64,000 nt of DNA from G965276765 sp965276765 (GCA_965276765.1 OZ255627.1:3348001-3412000); one strand, 5' to 3'; shown: positions 49,336 through 58,521, counted from the stretch's first letter. The notes: generated by a model from the sequence alone, not told the origin. Numbers and translations are program-made.

Positions 49336-51432
49336 ATGGAAACCTTTCGGCTTACCCGGGAGTCGAGTAGCCGAATGGCAGTCGATCAGCAGGTGCTGCA
49401 AACAGTTAAAAAGGGGGAGGCGACACCGGGAGGGACGCGCTCCGGTGAGAACGCCGACGGGTCGGGAACCGTGGCGCCACCGCCGTCCAGGTACTGGCCC
49501 GGTCTCGATGGGATGCGGGCCCTCGCTGTCGCCGCCGTCGTGATCTACCACATGGAGCCGACCTGGCTGCCGGGCGGGTTTTTCGGTGTCGACATCTTCT
49601 TCGTCATCTCGGGCTACCTGATCACCAGCCTGCTCGTCTCCGAGTGGGGAGCCAACGCCAGGATCGACCTGCCACAGTTCTGGTTGCGCCGGGTGCGGCG
49701 CCTCTACCCTGCGGTCGTCGTCCTGCTCGTCGTCATCGTGCCGGTGGCGGCGATCGTGGCACCCACTGCGCTGGCATCGACGCGCACGACGATACCGGCG
49801 GCGCTTTTCTACCTGACCAACTGGTGGTTCATCTACCACCACGTCCCGTATTTCCAGACCTTCGGGAGGCCGCCGCTTCTCATCCATTTCTGGTCGTTGG
49901 CGATCGAGGAGCAGTACTACCTCATCTGGCCCCCGATCCTGGCCTTGCTCTTGGTCCGCTGGCGCCGGCCCGTCCGTATCGCCGGCGTGGCGCTGGCTGC
50001 CGCCATCGGGTCGAGCGTGCTCATGGCGGTCCTGTTTCATCCCGGAGCGGGCACGGACCGGATCTACTACGGCAGCGACACCCACGCTCAGGGGCTGCTC
50101 ATCGGGTCGGCGCTCGGACTGGCCGTGCCGCCGTTTCGCCTGAAGGCCGCTATCAGCCAGCAGGCCAGACGCCTACTCGACTGGATCGGTGGTGGTGCCA
50201 TCGCCGTGCTCGTCATGTTGATGCTGTTCCTCGGTCAGGCCGACAGCTTCACGTGGCGAGGGGGTCTCGTCCTCGTCGTCGCGCTCGCCGGGGTCGCCGT
50301 CGTCGTGGCGTCACACCCCGCCAGCCGCCTGCCCCGGTTGCTCGGATCGACTCCGTTGCGCTGGCTGGGGAAGCGCTCGTACTCCGTCTACCTGTGGCAC
50401 TGGCCCATCCTCGACCTGACCCGGCCGCACCAGGACGTCGGCTTCGCTGGCCTGCCGCTCGGCGTGCTGCGCCTCGGCCTGATCCTCGGGGTGGCGGAGT
50501 TGTCGTACCGCTACATCGAGGTGCCGTGGCGGACGGGTCGTGCCCAGCAACTCGTGCGCGAGGTCCTGCAAAGGAGCCGGCGACAGCGCCAGGCCGCCAT
50601 AGGCGGCATGGCGTGCGTCGCCGTCACGGTGGTCGCCCTCGTGGTGACGGCCCCTTCGGCCGTGCCCCCCTCATCGATCGCGGCCGGAGCCACCCGGGCG
50701 GCGAGAGAGAGCATCGGCCGCGTGTTGGCGCCGGCCACCACGACGACTACCACGACGACCACCACGACCTTGTCGAGGCGGAGGGCCGAGCACCATGCCC
50801 GCAGGGGGGCGTCGGCGACCGTGCGTCCGGGCCGGTCGGGGACGGAGCCGGCGGCCGGGCGACTCCAGCCGCCGCCCGTCGCGACGAAGGCGTCCACGAC
50901 GACCACATCGACGACCACCACGACCGTGCCCAAGCCGGGGGCCATCATCAGGGCTCGAGGGGGACGCCCGGTGCTTGCCATCGGGGACTCGGTCATGCTC
51001 GGTTCGAGCGTCGACCTCGACGAGGCGTTCGGGCCCTCGATTACCGTCGACGCCGAGGTCGGCCGCCAGGTCTCCGTGGGCATCCAGCGGCTGCAGGAGT
51101 ACAAGAACGCCGGGCGGCTTCGAGGTCTGAGGGCACTCGTGGTCGGCCTCGGCAGCAACGGCCCGTTCGATCCGAGCCAGATGCACCAGCTCGTCTCCAT
51201 CTGCAGGGGGATCCCCCTGGTTGTCCTCATCAACGTCAGGGTGCCCGACTCCTGGCAGCCGACGAGCAATGCGACCATCGCCTCGGTCGCCGGCCACCGC
51301 GGTTTCAAGGTGGTTGACTGGAATGCGGCGTCGTCCGCTCCCGGCCTGCTCTACTCCGACGGGGTGCATCCCGACGCCGCCGGCCAGGTGGTCTACACCA
51401 ACCTCGTGGTCAGGGCGGTCACCGGCCGGTAG
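49336..51432 (+). CDS. Acyltransferase-3 (OafA/YrhL-like) with C-terminal SGNH hydrolase-like domain
   Basis: Membrane O-acyltransferase likely to acylate a surface polysaccharide. Starts at ATG 49336 or 49375, before YWPGLDGMRALAVAAVVIYHMEPTWLPGGFFGVDIFFVISGYLITSLL, the family signature. About ten membrane helices follow, with HFWSLAIEEQYYLIWP and GKRSYSVYLWHWPIL. Then a helix, two Thr-rich linkers (one with eleven Thr in a row near residue 480) and an extracytoplasmic SGNH domain: block I AIGDSVMLGSSVDL, block III-like GLGSNGPFD, and SDGVHPDAAG. The Thr linkers are typical of Acidimicrobiia surface proteins. Confidence 0.88.
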   Translation: METFRLTRESSSRMAVDQQVLQTVKKGEATPGGTRSGENADGSGTVAPPPSRYWPGLDGMRALAVAAVVIYHMEPTWLPGGFFGVDIFFVISGYLITSLLVSEWGANARIDLPQFWLRRVRRLYPAVVVLLVVIVPVAAIVAPTALASTRTTIPAALFYLTNWWFIYHHVPYFQTFGRPPLLIHFWSLAIEEQYYLIWPPILALLLVRWRRPVRIAGVALAAAIGSSVLMAVLFHPGAGTDRIYYGSDTHAQGLLIGSALGLAVPPFRLKAAISQQARRLLDWIGGGAIAVLVMLMLFLGQADSFTWRGGLVLVVALAGVAVVVASHPASRLPRLLGSTPLRWLGKRSYSVYLWHWPILDLTRPHQDVGFAGLPLGVLRLGLILGVAELSYRYIEVPWRTGRAQQLVREVLQRSRRQRQAAIGGMACVAVTVVALVVTAPSAVPPSSIAAGATRAARESIGRVLAPATTTTTTTTTTTLSRRRAEHHARRGASATVRPGRSGTEPAAGRLQPPPVATKASTTTTSTTTTTVPKPGAIIRARGGRPVLAIGDSVMLGSSVDLDEAFGPSITVDAEVGRQVSVGIQRLQEYKNAGRLRGLRALVVGLGSNGPFDPSQMHQLVSICRGIPLVVLINVRVPDSWQPTSNATIASVAGHRGFKVVDWNAASSAPGLLYSDGVHPDAAGQVVYTNLVVRAVTGR

Positions 51433-51519
51433 CCGACCGCTCGAGAGCCGTCCGGTGGGAGGTCGGGACGGAGCGGGCGAGGTCGGGGTGGCGCCAACCC
51501 TCGCCGCCAGCTGTCTCCG

Positions 51520-51939
51520 TCATCCGTCGTCCCAGTCACCCCTTCGCTGCTGCTTGCGTTCTCCCTGTCGGTGCTTGGCGTCGAGACGCCGGCGTTTGGA
51601 CGCGAGCGTCGGCCGGGTCGGCCGGCGACGTGGTTGCTCGTGGAGGGCATCACGGACCCGTTCGACGAGCCGGTCGACGGCCAACGCCCGGTTGCGGGCC
51701 TGCGACCGGCGGTCGGACGCCGTGACCCGCACCACCGGGCCGAGCCGGCCGATGAGGCGTTCGCGGACGGGCTCCGAGATGCTCGGCGACGCCGACACGT
51801 CCCAGATGACCTCGGCGCGCGTGTTGGACGTGTTGACGTGCTGACCGCCGGGACCGCCCGAAGCGGAGAACCGCCACGAGAGCTCCGATACCGGGAGCTC
51901 GACGCCGGGAGCGATGCGCACCACGTCAGCGTCGGCCAC
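51520..51939 (-). CDS. arfB: Peptidyl-tRNA hydrolase ArfB (YaeJ-like release factor)
   Basis: Rescues stalled ribosomes by hydrolysing peptidyl-tRNA. 139 residues. The catalytic GGQ lies in WRFSASGGPGGQHVNTSNTRAEVIWDV. The C-terminal tail is basic (ARRPTRPTLASKRRRLDAKHRQGERKQQRR), as required for threading into the mRNA channel. Family length is ~140. It is divergent from rpsO and converges on the acyltransferase. Confidence 0.93.
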   Translation of the reverse strand: MADADVVRIAPGVELPVSELSWRFSASGGPGGQHVNTSNTRAEVIWDVSASPSISEPVRERLIGRLGPVVRVTASDRRSQARNRALAVDRLVERVRDALHEQPRRRPTRPTLASKRRRLDAKHRQGERKQQRRGDWDDG

Positions 51940-52088
51940 GACGGTTGCTCGCTTCCTCTGGTGCCTCTAGCTGCTACGATGCTACCTGTTCGGGTTGACC
52001 GGGCGCGCCCGGATTCTTTGGCCGGCGAGGCCACAAGAGCCGGCGAGGCCACGAGCCCATCACCGCTGAAGCTAAGGATTCCCGCTGT

Positions 52089-52346
52089 ATGCCAGACAAA
52101 GCCGCGACGATCGCGACCTACCGCATCCACGACTCGGACACCGGGTCACCGGAAGTGCAGGTCGCCATCCTGAGTGAGCGCATCTCGCACCTGACCGAGC
52201 ATCTCAAGGTCCACAAGGGTGATCATCACACCCGCAGGGGGCTCATGAAGCTGATCGGTCGGCGTCGGCGTCTCCTTGACTACGTCAGGGACAACGACGT
52301 GGAGCGATATCGCGAGCTCATCGGCAAACTCGGCCTGCGCCGCTAG
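52089..52346 (+). CDS. rpsO: 30S ribosomal protein S15
   Basis: Primary 16S-binding protein uS15. 85 residues ending LGLRR. Motifs: HDSDTGSPEVQVAILSERISHLTEHLKVHKGDHHTRRGLMKLIGRRRRLLDYV. Sits before pnp, the classic rpsO-pnp pair, separated by a strong terminator hairpin. Confidence 0.97.
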   Translation: MPDKAATIATYRIHDSDTGSPEVQVAILSERISHLTEHLKVHKGDHHTRRGLMKLIGRRRRLLDYVRDNDVERYRELIGKLGLRR

Positions 52347-52359
52347 GACAGGCCCATCG

Positions 52360-52381
52360 GGCGGCCCTTCGAAGGGCCGCC
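52360..52381 (+). terminator. Terminator between rpsO and pnp
   Basis: Perfect palindrome: GGCGGCCCTTC (52360-52370) with GAAGGGCCGCC (52371-52381), 14 nt after the rpsO stop, followed by TGTT. In other bacteria the rpsO-pnp gap is a site of partial termination and RNase processing. Confidence 0.7.
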
Positions 52382-52538
52382 TGTTCGCGTCAGGTCTCCT
52401 GGCGCGATCCCTACCCGAGCGGCCCGCAGGTCAGCTGCCAGTCGAGGGTTTCCCGCCCGCCGGGAGGCCGTCCACTGGGAACTGGCCCAGCGCCGCTCCG
52501 AACGCCCGGGTCGACCGGGCCCCGAAAGGAGTGTGCCC

Positions 52539-54941
52539 ATGCCGGGTACCACGAGCGTGTCGAGTCCGATCTCAGGCACGAGCAAATCTCTCACCTTCGA
52601 GACCGGGCTTCTCGCCCAGCAGTCTCAAGGTGCCGTCGTTGGCAGGATCGGCGACACGATGGTCCTCGCCACCGCCAACGCGGCCAGCGGGATCAGAGAA
52701 GGCATCGACTTCTTCCCCCTCACGGTGGATGTGGAGGAGCGGATGTACGCGGCCGGGAAGATCCCCGGCTCCTTCTTCCGCCGTGAGGGCCGGCCGACCG
52801 ATGCCGCCGTCCTCACCTGTCGCCTGATCGACCGCCCCCTGCGGCCGAGCTTCGCCGACGGGTACCGCAACGAGACACAGGTCGTGATCACCGTCATCGG
52901 CGCCGACCAGCAAAACCCCCACGACGTGGTGGCCATCAACGCCGCCAGCGCGGCGCTCATGCTCTCGGGGATCCCCTTCGATGGTCCCATCGGTGCCGTG
53001 CGCATCGCCTACACGGCCCAAGGCGAGTGGGCGCCGCATCCGACTTACCAGGACGGCGACGAGTCGGCCTTCGAGCTGGTCGTAGCGGGGCGCCAGCTCG
53101 GTGACGGTGACATCGCCATCATGATGGTCGAGGCCGGCGGGACCGAGGCGGCCTGGGAGCTGTACCAGGCCGGTTCGCCCAAGGTGACCGAAGAGGCCAT
53201 CGCCGATGGCCTCGAAGCGGCCAAGACCTGGATCCGCGAGTCGATCGATCTGCAGCGCCAGCTTGTCGGGGAGGCCGGCACCCGGCCGCCGCTCGCCTGG
53301 GAGCCCCAGCTCGATTACGGCGATGACGTCGCCGCCCGGGTGGCCGAGGTCGGCACCGGGCCCCTCGAGAAGGTCACGACGATCGTGACCAAGGCCGAGC
53401 GCGCCGCTGCGACCGCCGAGGCCACGGCCGCGATCAGCGCCGCCATCGGCGCCGAGTTCGAGGGACGTGAGCGCGAGATCAAGGCGGCCGTCCGGTCGCT
53501 GACCAAGCGACTCGTCCGGGATCGGATCGCCACCGTCGGCGAGCGTATGGACGGGCGCAAGGCGACCGACATCAGGCCGCTCTCGGCCCAGGTGCACCTG
53601 CTTCCGACCGCCCACGGTTCGGGGCTCTTTCAGCGGGGCGACACCCAGGTCCTCAACGTGACGACCCTCGGCATGCCGCGCATGGACCAGATGCTCGACA
53701 CCCTGGGCGTCGATGACAAGAAGCGCTACATGCACCACTACAACATGCCGCCCTCGGCCAACGGCGAGACCGGGAGGGTAGGAAGCCCGAAGCGGCGAGA
53801 GATCGGCCACGGCCTCCTCGCCGAGCGAGCGCTGCTACCGGTCGTGCCGCCGAAAGACGAGTTCCCTTACGCCCTCAGGCTCGTGTCCGAGGTGCTCGCC
53901 TCCAACGGTTCGACCTCCATGGCGTCGGTGTGCGGCTCGACGCTGTCACTGATGGACGCCGGCGTGCCGATCAAGGCGCCGGTCGCCGGTATCGCCATGG
54001 GACTGGTGAAGGTCGAAGACAGCTACATCACGCTCACGGACATCCTCGGCGCCGAGGATGCTTTCGGTGACATGGACTTCAAGGTGGCGGGCACGGCCGA
54101 GTTCGTGACGGCCCTGCAGCTCGACACCAAGATCGACGGCCTTCCCGCCGATGTGCTCGCCGCCGCGCTCCTCCAGGCCAAGGCCGCTCGCCTCGAGATT
54201 CTCGAGGTCATGCACGGCGCCATCGCCGAGCCGCGTGACGACGTGGCCGAGACCGCCCCTAAGATCGTCAGCCTCGAGATCCCGATCGACAAGATCGGCG
54301 AGGTCATCGGCCCCAAGGGCAAGGTCATCAACGCCCTGCAGCAGGAGACCGGCGCCGACATTGCCGTCGACGACGACGGCATGATCGGCACCGTGACGAT
54401 CGGGGCCAAGGACGGCGGTGCGGTCAGCGAGGCCCGCCGGCGGATCGAGCTGATCCTCGACCCACCTAAGGCCGAGGTCGGTGCCGTCTACCGCGGCAAG
54501 GTCGTCAACATCACCAAGTTCGGCGCCTTCGTCAACATCCTCCCCGGGCGAGACGGCCTCGTCCATATCTCCAAGCTGGGCCGGGGCAAGCGCATCGACA
54601 AGGTCGAGGACGTCGTCGACCTCGGAGACGAGATCGAGGTCCACGTCGACGACATCGACCCGCAGGGCAAGGTGTCGCTCTCGCCGGCAGGCGATGCGCC
54701 GGCCGGATCTGACGGCGGTCGGCCGGCGCCGGCGAGCCGCGAGGCGGCCAATGGTGCCGGTGCCGGCGCCGCTCCTGCGGCCGTGGACGACGCCCCTGTG
54801 GCGTCGTTCGAGGATTCGTGGGAGGCCGAGGCCAGCGCCACCTTCGGCGAACTTGGTCCCACCGATGTCACGGCCGGCGCCGGTGGTGGCGACCGTGATG
54901 GTGATCGAGGCCCGCGTCGCAACCCCCGCCGCCGGCGGTAG
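52539..54941 (+). CDS. pnp: Polyribonucleotide nucleotidyltransferase (PNPase)
   Basis: 3'-5' phosphorolytic exoribonuclease of the degradosome. 800 residues from ATG 52539, with AAAGGAG upstream. Two RNase PH-like domains (ETGLLAQQSQGAVVGRIGDTMVLATANA; HGSGLFQRGDTQVLNVTTLG and FPYALRLVSEVLASNGSTSMASVCGSTLSLMDAGVP), a KH domain (IPIDKIGEVIGPKGKVINALQQETGADIAVDDDG) and an S1 domain (VYRGKVVNITKFGAFVNILPGRDGLVHISKLG, ~647-715). The last ~85 residues are a disordered tail ending in Arg-rich RRNPRRRR. Confidence 0.96.
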   Translation: MPGTTSVSSPISGTSKSLTFETGLLAQQSQGAVVGRIGDTMVLATANAASGIREGIDFFPLTVDVEERMYAAGKIPGSFFRREGRPTDAAVLTCRLIDRPLRPSFADGYRNETQVVITVIGADQQNPHDVVAINAASAALMLSGIPFDGPIGAVRIAYTAQGEWAPHPTYQDGDESAFELVVAGRQLGDGDIAIMMVEAGGTEAAWELYQAGSPKVTEEAIADGLEAAKTWIRESIDLQRQLVGEAGTRPPLAWEPQLDYGDDVAARVAEVGTGPLEKVTTIVTKAERAAATAEATAAISAAIGAEFEGREREIKAAVRSLTKRLVRDRIATVGERMDGRKATDIRPLSAQVHLLPTAHGSGLFQRGDTQVLNVTTLGMPRMDQMLDTLGVDDKKRYMHHYNMPPSANGETGRVGSPKRREIGHGLLAERALLPVVPPKDEFPYALRLVSEVLASNGSTSMASVCGSTLSLMDAGVPIKAPVAGIAMGLVKVEDSYITLTDILGAEDAFGDMDFKVAGTAEFVTALQLDTKIDGLPADVLAAALLQAKAARLEILEVMHGAIAEPRDDVAETAPKIVSLEIPIDKIGEVIGPKGKVINALQQETGADIAVDDDGMIGTVTIGAKDGGAVSEARRRIELILDPPKAEVGAVYRGKVVNITKFGAFVNILPGRDGLVHISKLGRGKRIDKVEDVVDLGDEIEVHVDDIDPQGKVSLSPAGDAPAGSDGGRPAPASREAANGAGAGAAPAAVDDAPVASFEDSWEAEASATFGELGPTDVTAGAGGGDRDGDRGPRRNPRRRR

Positions 54942-55035
54942 TGCGGCCCGTATGGCCGCCGTCGACTGCGGCGGCCCATGCGCTCAGCCCGGCCGAACGG
55001 CGGACCCCTGTGGTGCGACCCGTCGGGCTGCGGTC

Positions 55036-56280
55036 GTGAGCGTGGAGACGACGACTGCCGACGACGGCCTCACTGTGGTGACCGAGCGGATGGCGGACAG
55101 CCGCTCGGTCACCATGGGGTTTTGGGTCGGTACCGGTTCGGTCGACGAGACCGGCGGTCAGTGGGGCGCGTCGCACTTCCTCGAGCACCTGCTGTTCAAG
55201 GGCACGTCCGAGCGCAGCGCCCGAAGCATCGCCGAGGCCGTCGACGCCGTCGGCGGCGACATGAATGCCTTCACCACCAAGGAGTACACGGCCTTCTACG
55301 TCCGGCTCCTCGCGGAAGAGGCGGACCTCGGGCTGGACATCCTCTCGGACATCCTCTGGGCGCCGGCGTTCCGCCCCGACGAGCTCGAGTCGGAGCGTCA
55401 GGTGATCCTCGAAGAGATCCTGATGCACGCCGACGAGCCCGCCGACCTGGTCCACGATGTGCTCGCCGGGGTCCTCTGGCCCGATCATCCGCTCGGCCGT
55501 GAGGTCCTCGGGGATCAGGGCACGATCGTGGCCATGACGCGCGACCAGATCGCCGCCTTCCATGCCGAGCACTACCGCCCAGTCAACATGGTCTTTGCCG
55601 CCGCCGGTGATCTCGACCATGCCGCCATCGTCGCCGGCCTGGCCGAGCGTCGCCACGGCGCGCACGGCGGTACGTCACCGAAGCGGAGCACGCCGAACGA
55701 AGGCAAGGGCGGCCCGATCGTGGTCGAGCGGCCCACCGAACAGGCCCACCTGGCCGTCGGCGTGCCCGCCATCGGTCGCCACGACGAGCGGCGCTATGTC
55801 CTCTCGATCCTCGATCACGTGCTCGGGGGTGGCATGTCGAGCCGGCTCTTCCAGGAGATCCGGGAGGAGCGAGGGCTCGCCTATTCCGTCTACTCGTACC
55901 GTTCCTCGTACGCCGACACAGGGGCGCTGGCCGTCTACGCCGGCACGTCGCCGGGCCACGCGGGCCAGGTCCTCGACCTGATCCATGCCGAGCTCGACCG
56001 GATGGCCGAGCATGGAATCACCGAAGCGGAGCTGCTCTCCGCCCGCAGCCACTTGCGAGGCTCGCTGGTACTCGGGCTGGAGGACTCCGGAGCGAGGATG
56101 AGCCGGATCGGTCACTCCCAGCTCGGCCACGGTCGGGTCGCGTCGCTCGAGGAGATCGAGGGTCGCTACGCCGACGTCGACGTCGACGATGTAGCCGCCC
56201 TGGCCGAGACGATCCTGTCCGGGCCTCGTAGCGTGGCCCTCGTCGGCCCCTTCGATGACGATCGAGTCGCCCGCCGGTGA
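55036..56280 (+). CDS. M16 family zinc metallopeptidase (PepR-like)
   Basis: Inverzincin protease related to the beta subunit of mitochondrial processing peptidase. Active site HFLEHLLFKGT (HxxEH) with the third ligand in the ELESERQVILEEI region; then LVHDVLAGVLWPDHPLGREVLG and the second domain with HLAVGVPAIGRHDERRYVLSILDHVLGGGMSSRLFQEIREERGLAYSVYS. 414 residues from GTG 55036; ATG 54952 would add 28. The usual neighbour of pnp in actinobacteria. Its stop is inside the first copy of the 35-bp repeat. Confidence 0.92.
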   Translation: MSVETTTADDGLTVVTERMADSRSVTMGFWVGTGSVDETGGQWGASHFLEHLLFKGTSERSARSIAEAVDAVGGDMNAFTTKEYTAFYVRLLAEEADLGLDILSDILWAPAFRPDELESERQVILEEILMHADEPADLVHDVLAGVLWPDHPLGREVLGDQGTIVAMTRDQIAAFHAEHYRPVNMVFAAAGDLDHAAIVAGLAERRHGAHGGTSPKRSTPNEGKGGPIVVERPTEQAHLAVGVPAIGRHDERRYVLSILDHVLGGGMSSRLFQEIREERGLAYSVYSYRSSYADTGALAVYAGTSPGHAGQVLDLIHAELDRMAEHGITEAELLSARSHLRGSLVLGLEDSGARMSRIGHSQLGHGRVASLEEIEGRYADVDVDDVAALAETILSGPRSVALVGPFDDDRVARR

Positions 56281-56420
56281 TCGTCGGAGCGACCGAGGAT
56301 GGAGCCCGCCGGTGATCGTCGGAGCGACCGAGGATGGAGCCCGCCGGTGATCGTCGGAGCGACCGAGGATGGAGCCCGCCGGTGATCGTCGGAGCGACCG
56401 AGGATGGAGCCCGCCGGTGA
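56272..56420 (+). repeat. 35-bp tandem repeat forming a ladder of four coupled 12-codon mini-ORFs between the M16 gene and dapB
   Basis: Full units start at 56272, 56307, 56342 and 56377; the first 9 bp (CGCCGGTGA) recur at 56412. Each GTGA is both a start and a stop. GTG 56277 opens M-I-V-G-A-T-E-D-G-A-R-R and stops at 56313-56315; the next frames are 56312-56350, 56347-56385 and 56382-56420. The first GTG overlaps the M16 TGA (56278-56280) and the last TGA overlaps the dapB GTG (56417). The period of 35 equals 39 minus the 4-nt overlap. Each unit also carries GGAG 7 nt before the next GTG. Removing all copies would restore a single M16-dapB GTGA overlap. Confidence 0.95.
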
Positions 56421-57238
56421 CGGCCGGGATGCGGGTGGCCGTGGTCGGCGCCGGCGGGAGGATGGGTGCCGAGGTGTGCCGGGCCGTCTCGGCCGCCACC
56501 GACATGGAACTCGTGGCCGCGGTGGATCCTGGCCATGCCGGCGCGCCGGCCGGTGGTGTTGACGACGGGCCGGACGATGGCCCTGTCATTGCCGCCGAGC
56601 TGGTGGCTGTCGGCGCCGCCGAGGCCACCGTGGTCGTGGATTTCTCCGTGGCAGAAGCGGCTCGGGCCACGCTCGGATGGTGCGCTGAGCACGGGGTGCA
56701 TGCCGTGGTGGGGACGACCGGCTTCGGTCTCGACGACCTGGCCGAGCTGGGCCGGCGCTTTCCCGATGGCGGGCCGCTCGGCTGCATCGTTGCCCCCAAC
56801 TTCGCCATCGGGGCGATCCTCACGATGCGCTTTGCGGAGCTGGCGGCGCCGTGGTTCGAGACGGCCGAGATCGTCGAGTTGCACCACGACGCCAAGCGTG
56901 ATGCCCCTTCGGGCACGGCGCTGCGAACGGCCGAACGGATGGCCGCGGCCCGCGATCGGGCCGGGGCGGGGGAGTGGGGCGAGGATCCGACCACCGACGA
57001 GGTCGTCGCCGGCGCCAGGGGAGGGGTGGGGCCGGCGGGGTTGCACCTGCACTCGGTGCGGCTGCGTGGCCTCGTCGCCCACCAGGAGGTGCTGCTCGGC
57101 ACGACGGGTGAGGGGCTTACGATCCGCCACGATTCCTACCATCGCAGCTCGTTCATGCCCGGCGTGCTGCTCGCCGTCCGGGCCGTCGCCGAGCGCCCCG
57201 GGCTCACCGTCGGACTCGACCCCCTGCTCGGCATCTGA
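56417..57238 (+). CDS. dapB: 4-hydroxy-tetrahydrodipicolinate reductase
   Basis: NAD(P)H-dependent step of lysine/diaminopimelate synthesis. 273 residues from GTG 56417 (MTAGMRVAVVGAGGRMGAEV). Motifs: NAD site VVGAGGRMG, VDFSVAEAARATLGWC, VVGTTGF, APNFAIGAILTMRFAELAA and the catalytic ELHHDAKRDAPSGTAL, ending LTVGLDPLLGI. The ribosome-binding site GGAG and the start lie in the last unit of the 35-bp repeat. The frame is open back to ATG 56369 within the repeat, but that start lacks family similarity. Confidence 0.95.
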   Translation: MTAGMRVAVVGAGGRMGAEVCRAVSAATDMELVAAVDPGHAGAPAGGVDDGPDDGPVIAAELVAVGAAEATVVVDFSVAEAARATLGWCAEHGVHAVVGTTGFGLDDLAELGRRFPDGGPLGCIVAPNFAIGAILTMRFAELAAPWFETAEIVELHHDAKRDAPSGTALRTAERMAAARDRAGAGEWGEDPTTDEVVAGARGGVGPAGLHLHSVRLRGLVAHQEVLLGTTGEGLTIRHDSYHRSSFMPGVLLAVRAVAERPGLTVGLDPLLGI

Positions 57239-57274
57239 GCCCCCGGGTGGCTTGGACGGCCGGGACGACGGAGG

Positions 57275-57280
57275 TAGGAT
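57275..57280 (+). promoter_or_regulatory. -10 box of the ferritin-like gene
   Basis: TAGGAT, 33 nt before ATG 57314, predicting a short leader with a GGGGGG ribosome-binding site. Confidence 0.4.
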
Positions 57281-57313
57281 AACGGCGGAAACTCACTTCG
57301 CCGGGGGGTGGCC

Positions 57314-58444
57314 ATGAGCAGTGAAGAACGACAGCGTCCGGTCGATCGACCGAGTGACAATCGATTGCTCATTGGCCGGGAGAAAGTGAACGACCTCGAG
57401 GCGATCCTCTCGGTCACCGGCCACGATCATGGTGACGACCACGCCGTCGAGTCCCACTACGACGCCCGTTTCACATGGGACTACGTCAAGGGCACCCGAC
57501 CGCGCCTCGACCGGCTGTACGAGAAGGCCAAGACGGCCCAGTGGAACGCCCAGACCGATCTCCCGTGGGATATCGACGTGGATCCGGTGGCCGTAGTGGC
57601 CGCCAACCGTGAGGTGATGGGCGCCAACGGGATGCAGGCGGACATGAAGGGGACGCCCTTTGAGACCTGGGACGAGCGCGACTGGCTCGAGCTCGGCGTC
57701 GAGAGCCAGAACTGGATGCTCAGCCAGTTTCTCCATGGCGAGCAGGGCGCCCTGCTCTGCACCGCCCGCATCGTCGAGACCGTCCCGTGGATCGACGCCA
57801 AGTACTACGCCGCCAGCCAGGTGATGGACGAGGCCCGCCACGTCGAGGTGTTCTCCAAGTACCTCCACGAGAAGCTGTCGGGCGCCTACCCGATCAACGC
57901 TCATCTCGGGCTCCTCCTCGACGACGTCATCGCCGACAGCCGCTGGGACATGACCTATCTCGGCATGCAGATCATGGTCGAGGGCCTGGCCCTCGCCGCC
58001 TTCGGGTTCCTCCACGACACGACGACCGAGCCGCTCCTCAAGCAACTGCTGCGCTACGTGATGTCCGACGAGGCGCGCCACGTGGCCTTCGGCGTCCTCT
58101 CGCTGCAGGAGTTCTACGCCGGCCTCTCGACCGCCGAGCTCAGGGAACGCAAGGAGTTCGCCTTCGAGGCGGCCGTGCGGATGCGGGATCGCTTCATCCA
58201 ACAGGAGGTGTGGGAGCGCATGGGTGTGCCCGTGAAGGACGCCGTGGCGGTGGTGTCACGGGCGCCGGATCGCCAGCTGTTCCAGCGGATGCTGTTCGCC
58301 AAGATTGTTCCCAACTGCAAGAAGCTCGGCCTCCTCGACAACGGCGACACGTGGCTGCGGGACCGCTTCGCCGAGCTCGGCGTCATCGAGTTCGAGAACC
58401 TGACCAATACGGGCGAGGAGTACGAGGCGTTCCAGGTCGCGTGA
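57314..58444 (+). CDS. Ferritin-like diiron protein (AurF/R2-like oxygenase)
   Basis: 376 residues, mostly helical. Four candidate iron-ligand helices: FLHGEQGALLCTARIVE, YYAASQVMDEARHVEVFSKYL, QIMVEGLALAAFGFLHD and RYVMSDEARHVAFGVLSLQEFY; the two DEARH motifs give the E-x2-H pairs of class-I diiron sites. This resembles AurF-type N-oxygenases and ribonucleotide-reductase R2-like oxidases; substrate unknown. The N-terminus (residues 1-90) is outside the core. Own promoter; sits between dapB and dapA although a role in lysine synthesis is not apparent. Confidence 0.8.
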   Translation: MSSEERQRPVDRPSDNRLLIGREKVNDLEAILSVTGHDHGDDHAVESHYDARFTWDYVKGTRPRLDRLYEKAKTAQWNAQTDLPWDIDVDPVAVVAANREVMGANGMQADMKGTPFETWDERDWLELGVESQNWMLSQFLHGEQGALLCTARIVETVPWIDAKYYAASQVMDEARHVEVFSKYLHEKLSGAYPINAHLGLLLDDVIADSRWDMTYLGMQIMVEGLALAAFGFLHDTTTEPLLKQLLRYVMSDEARHVAFGVLSLQEFYAGLSTAELRERKEFAFEAAVRMRDRFIQQEVWERMGVPVKDAVAVVSRAPDRQLFQRMLFAKIVPNCKKLGLLDNGDTWLRDRFAELGVIEFENLTNTGEEYEAFQVA

Positions 58445-58521
58445 GGCGCGAGGCACGGAGCATCGGGGGAAAGGGCGAGCCATGCTGGGAGCCCGTCCTC
58501 GGTGCCGGTAGGCTCGTCGTC

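Noticed and set aside
56369..56416. dapB start at ATG 56369
   Set aside because: Falls within a repeat unit and adds 16 residues without similarity; GTG 56417 has GGAG 7 nt upstream and the family start.
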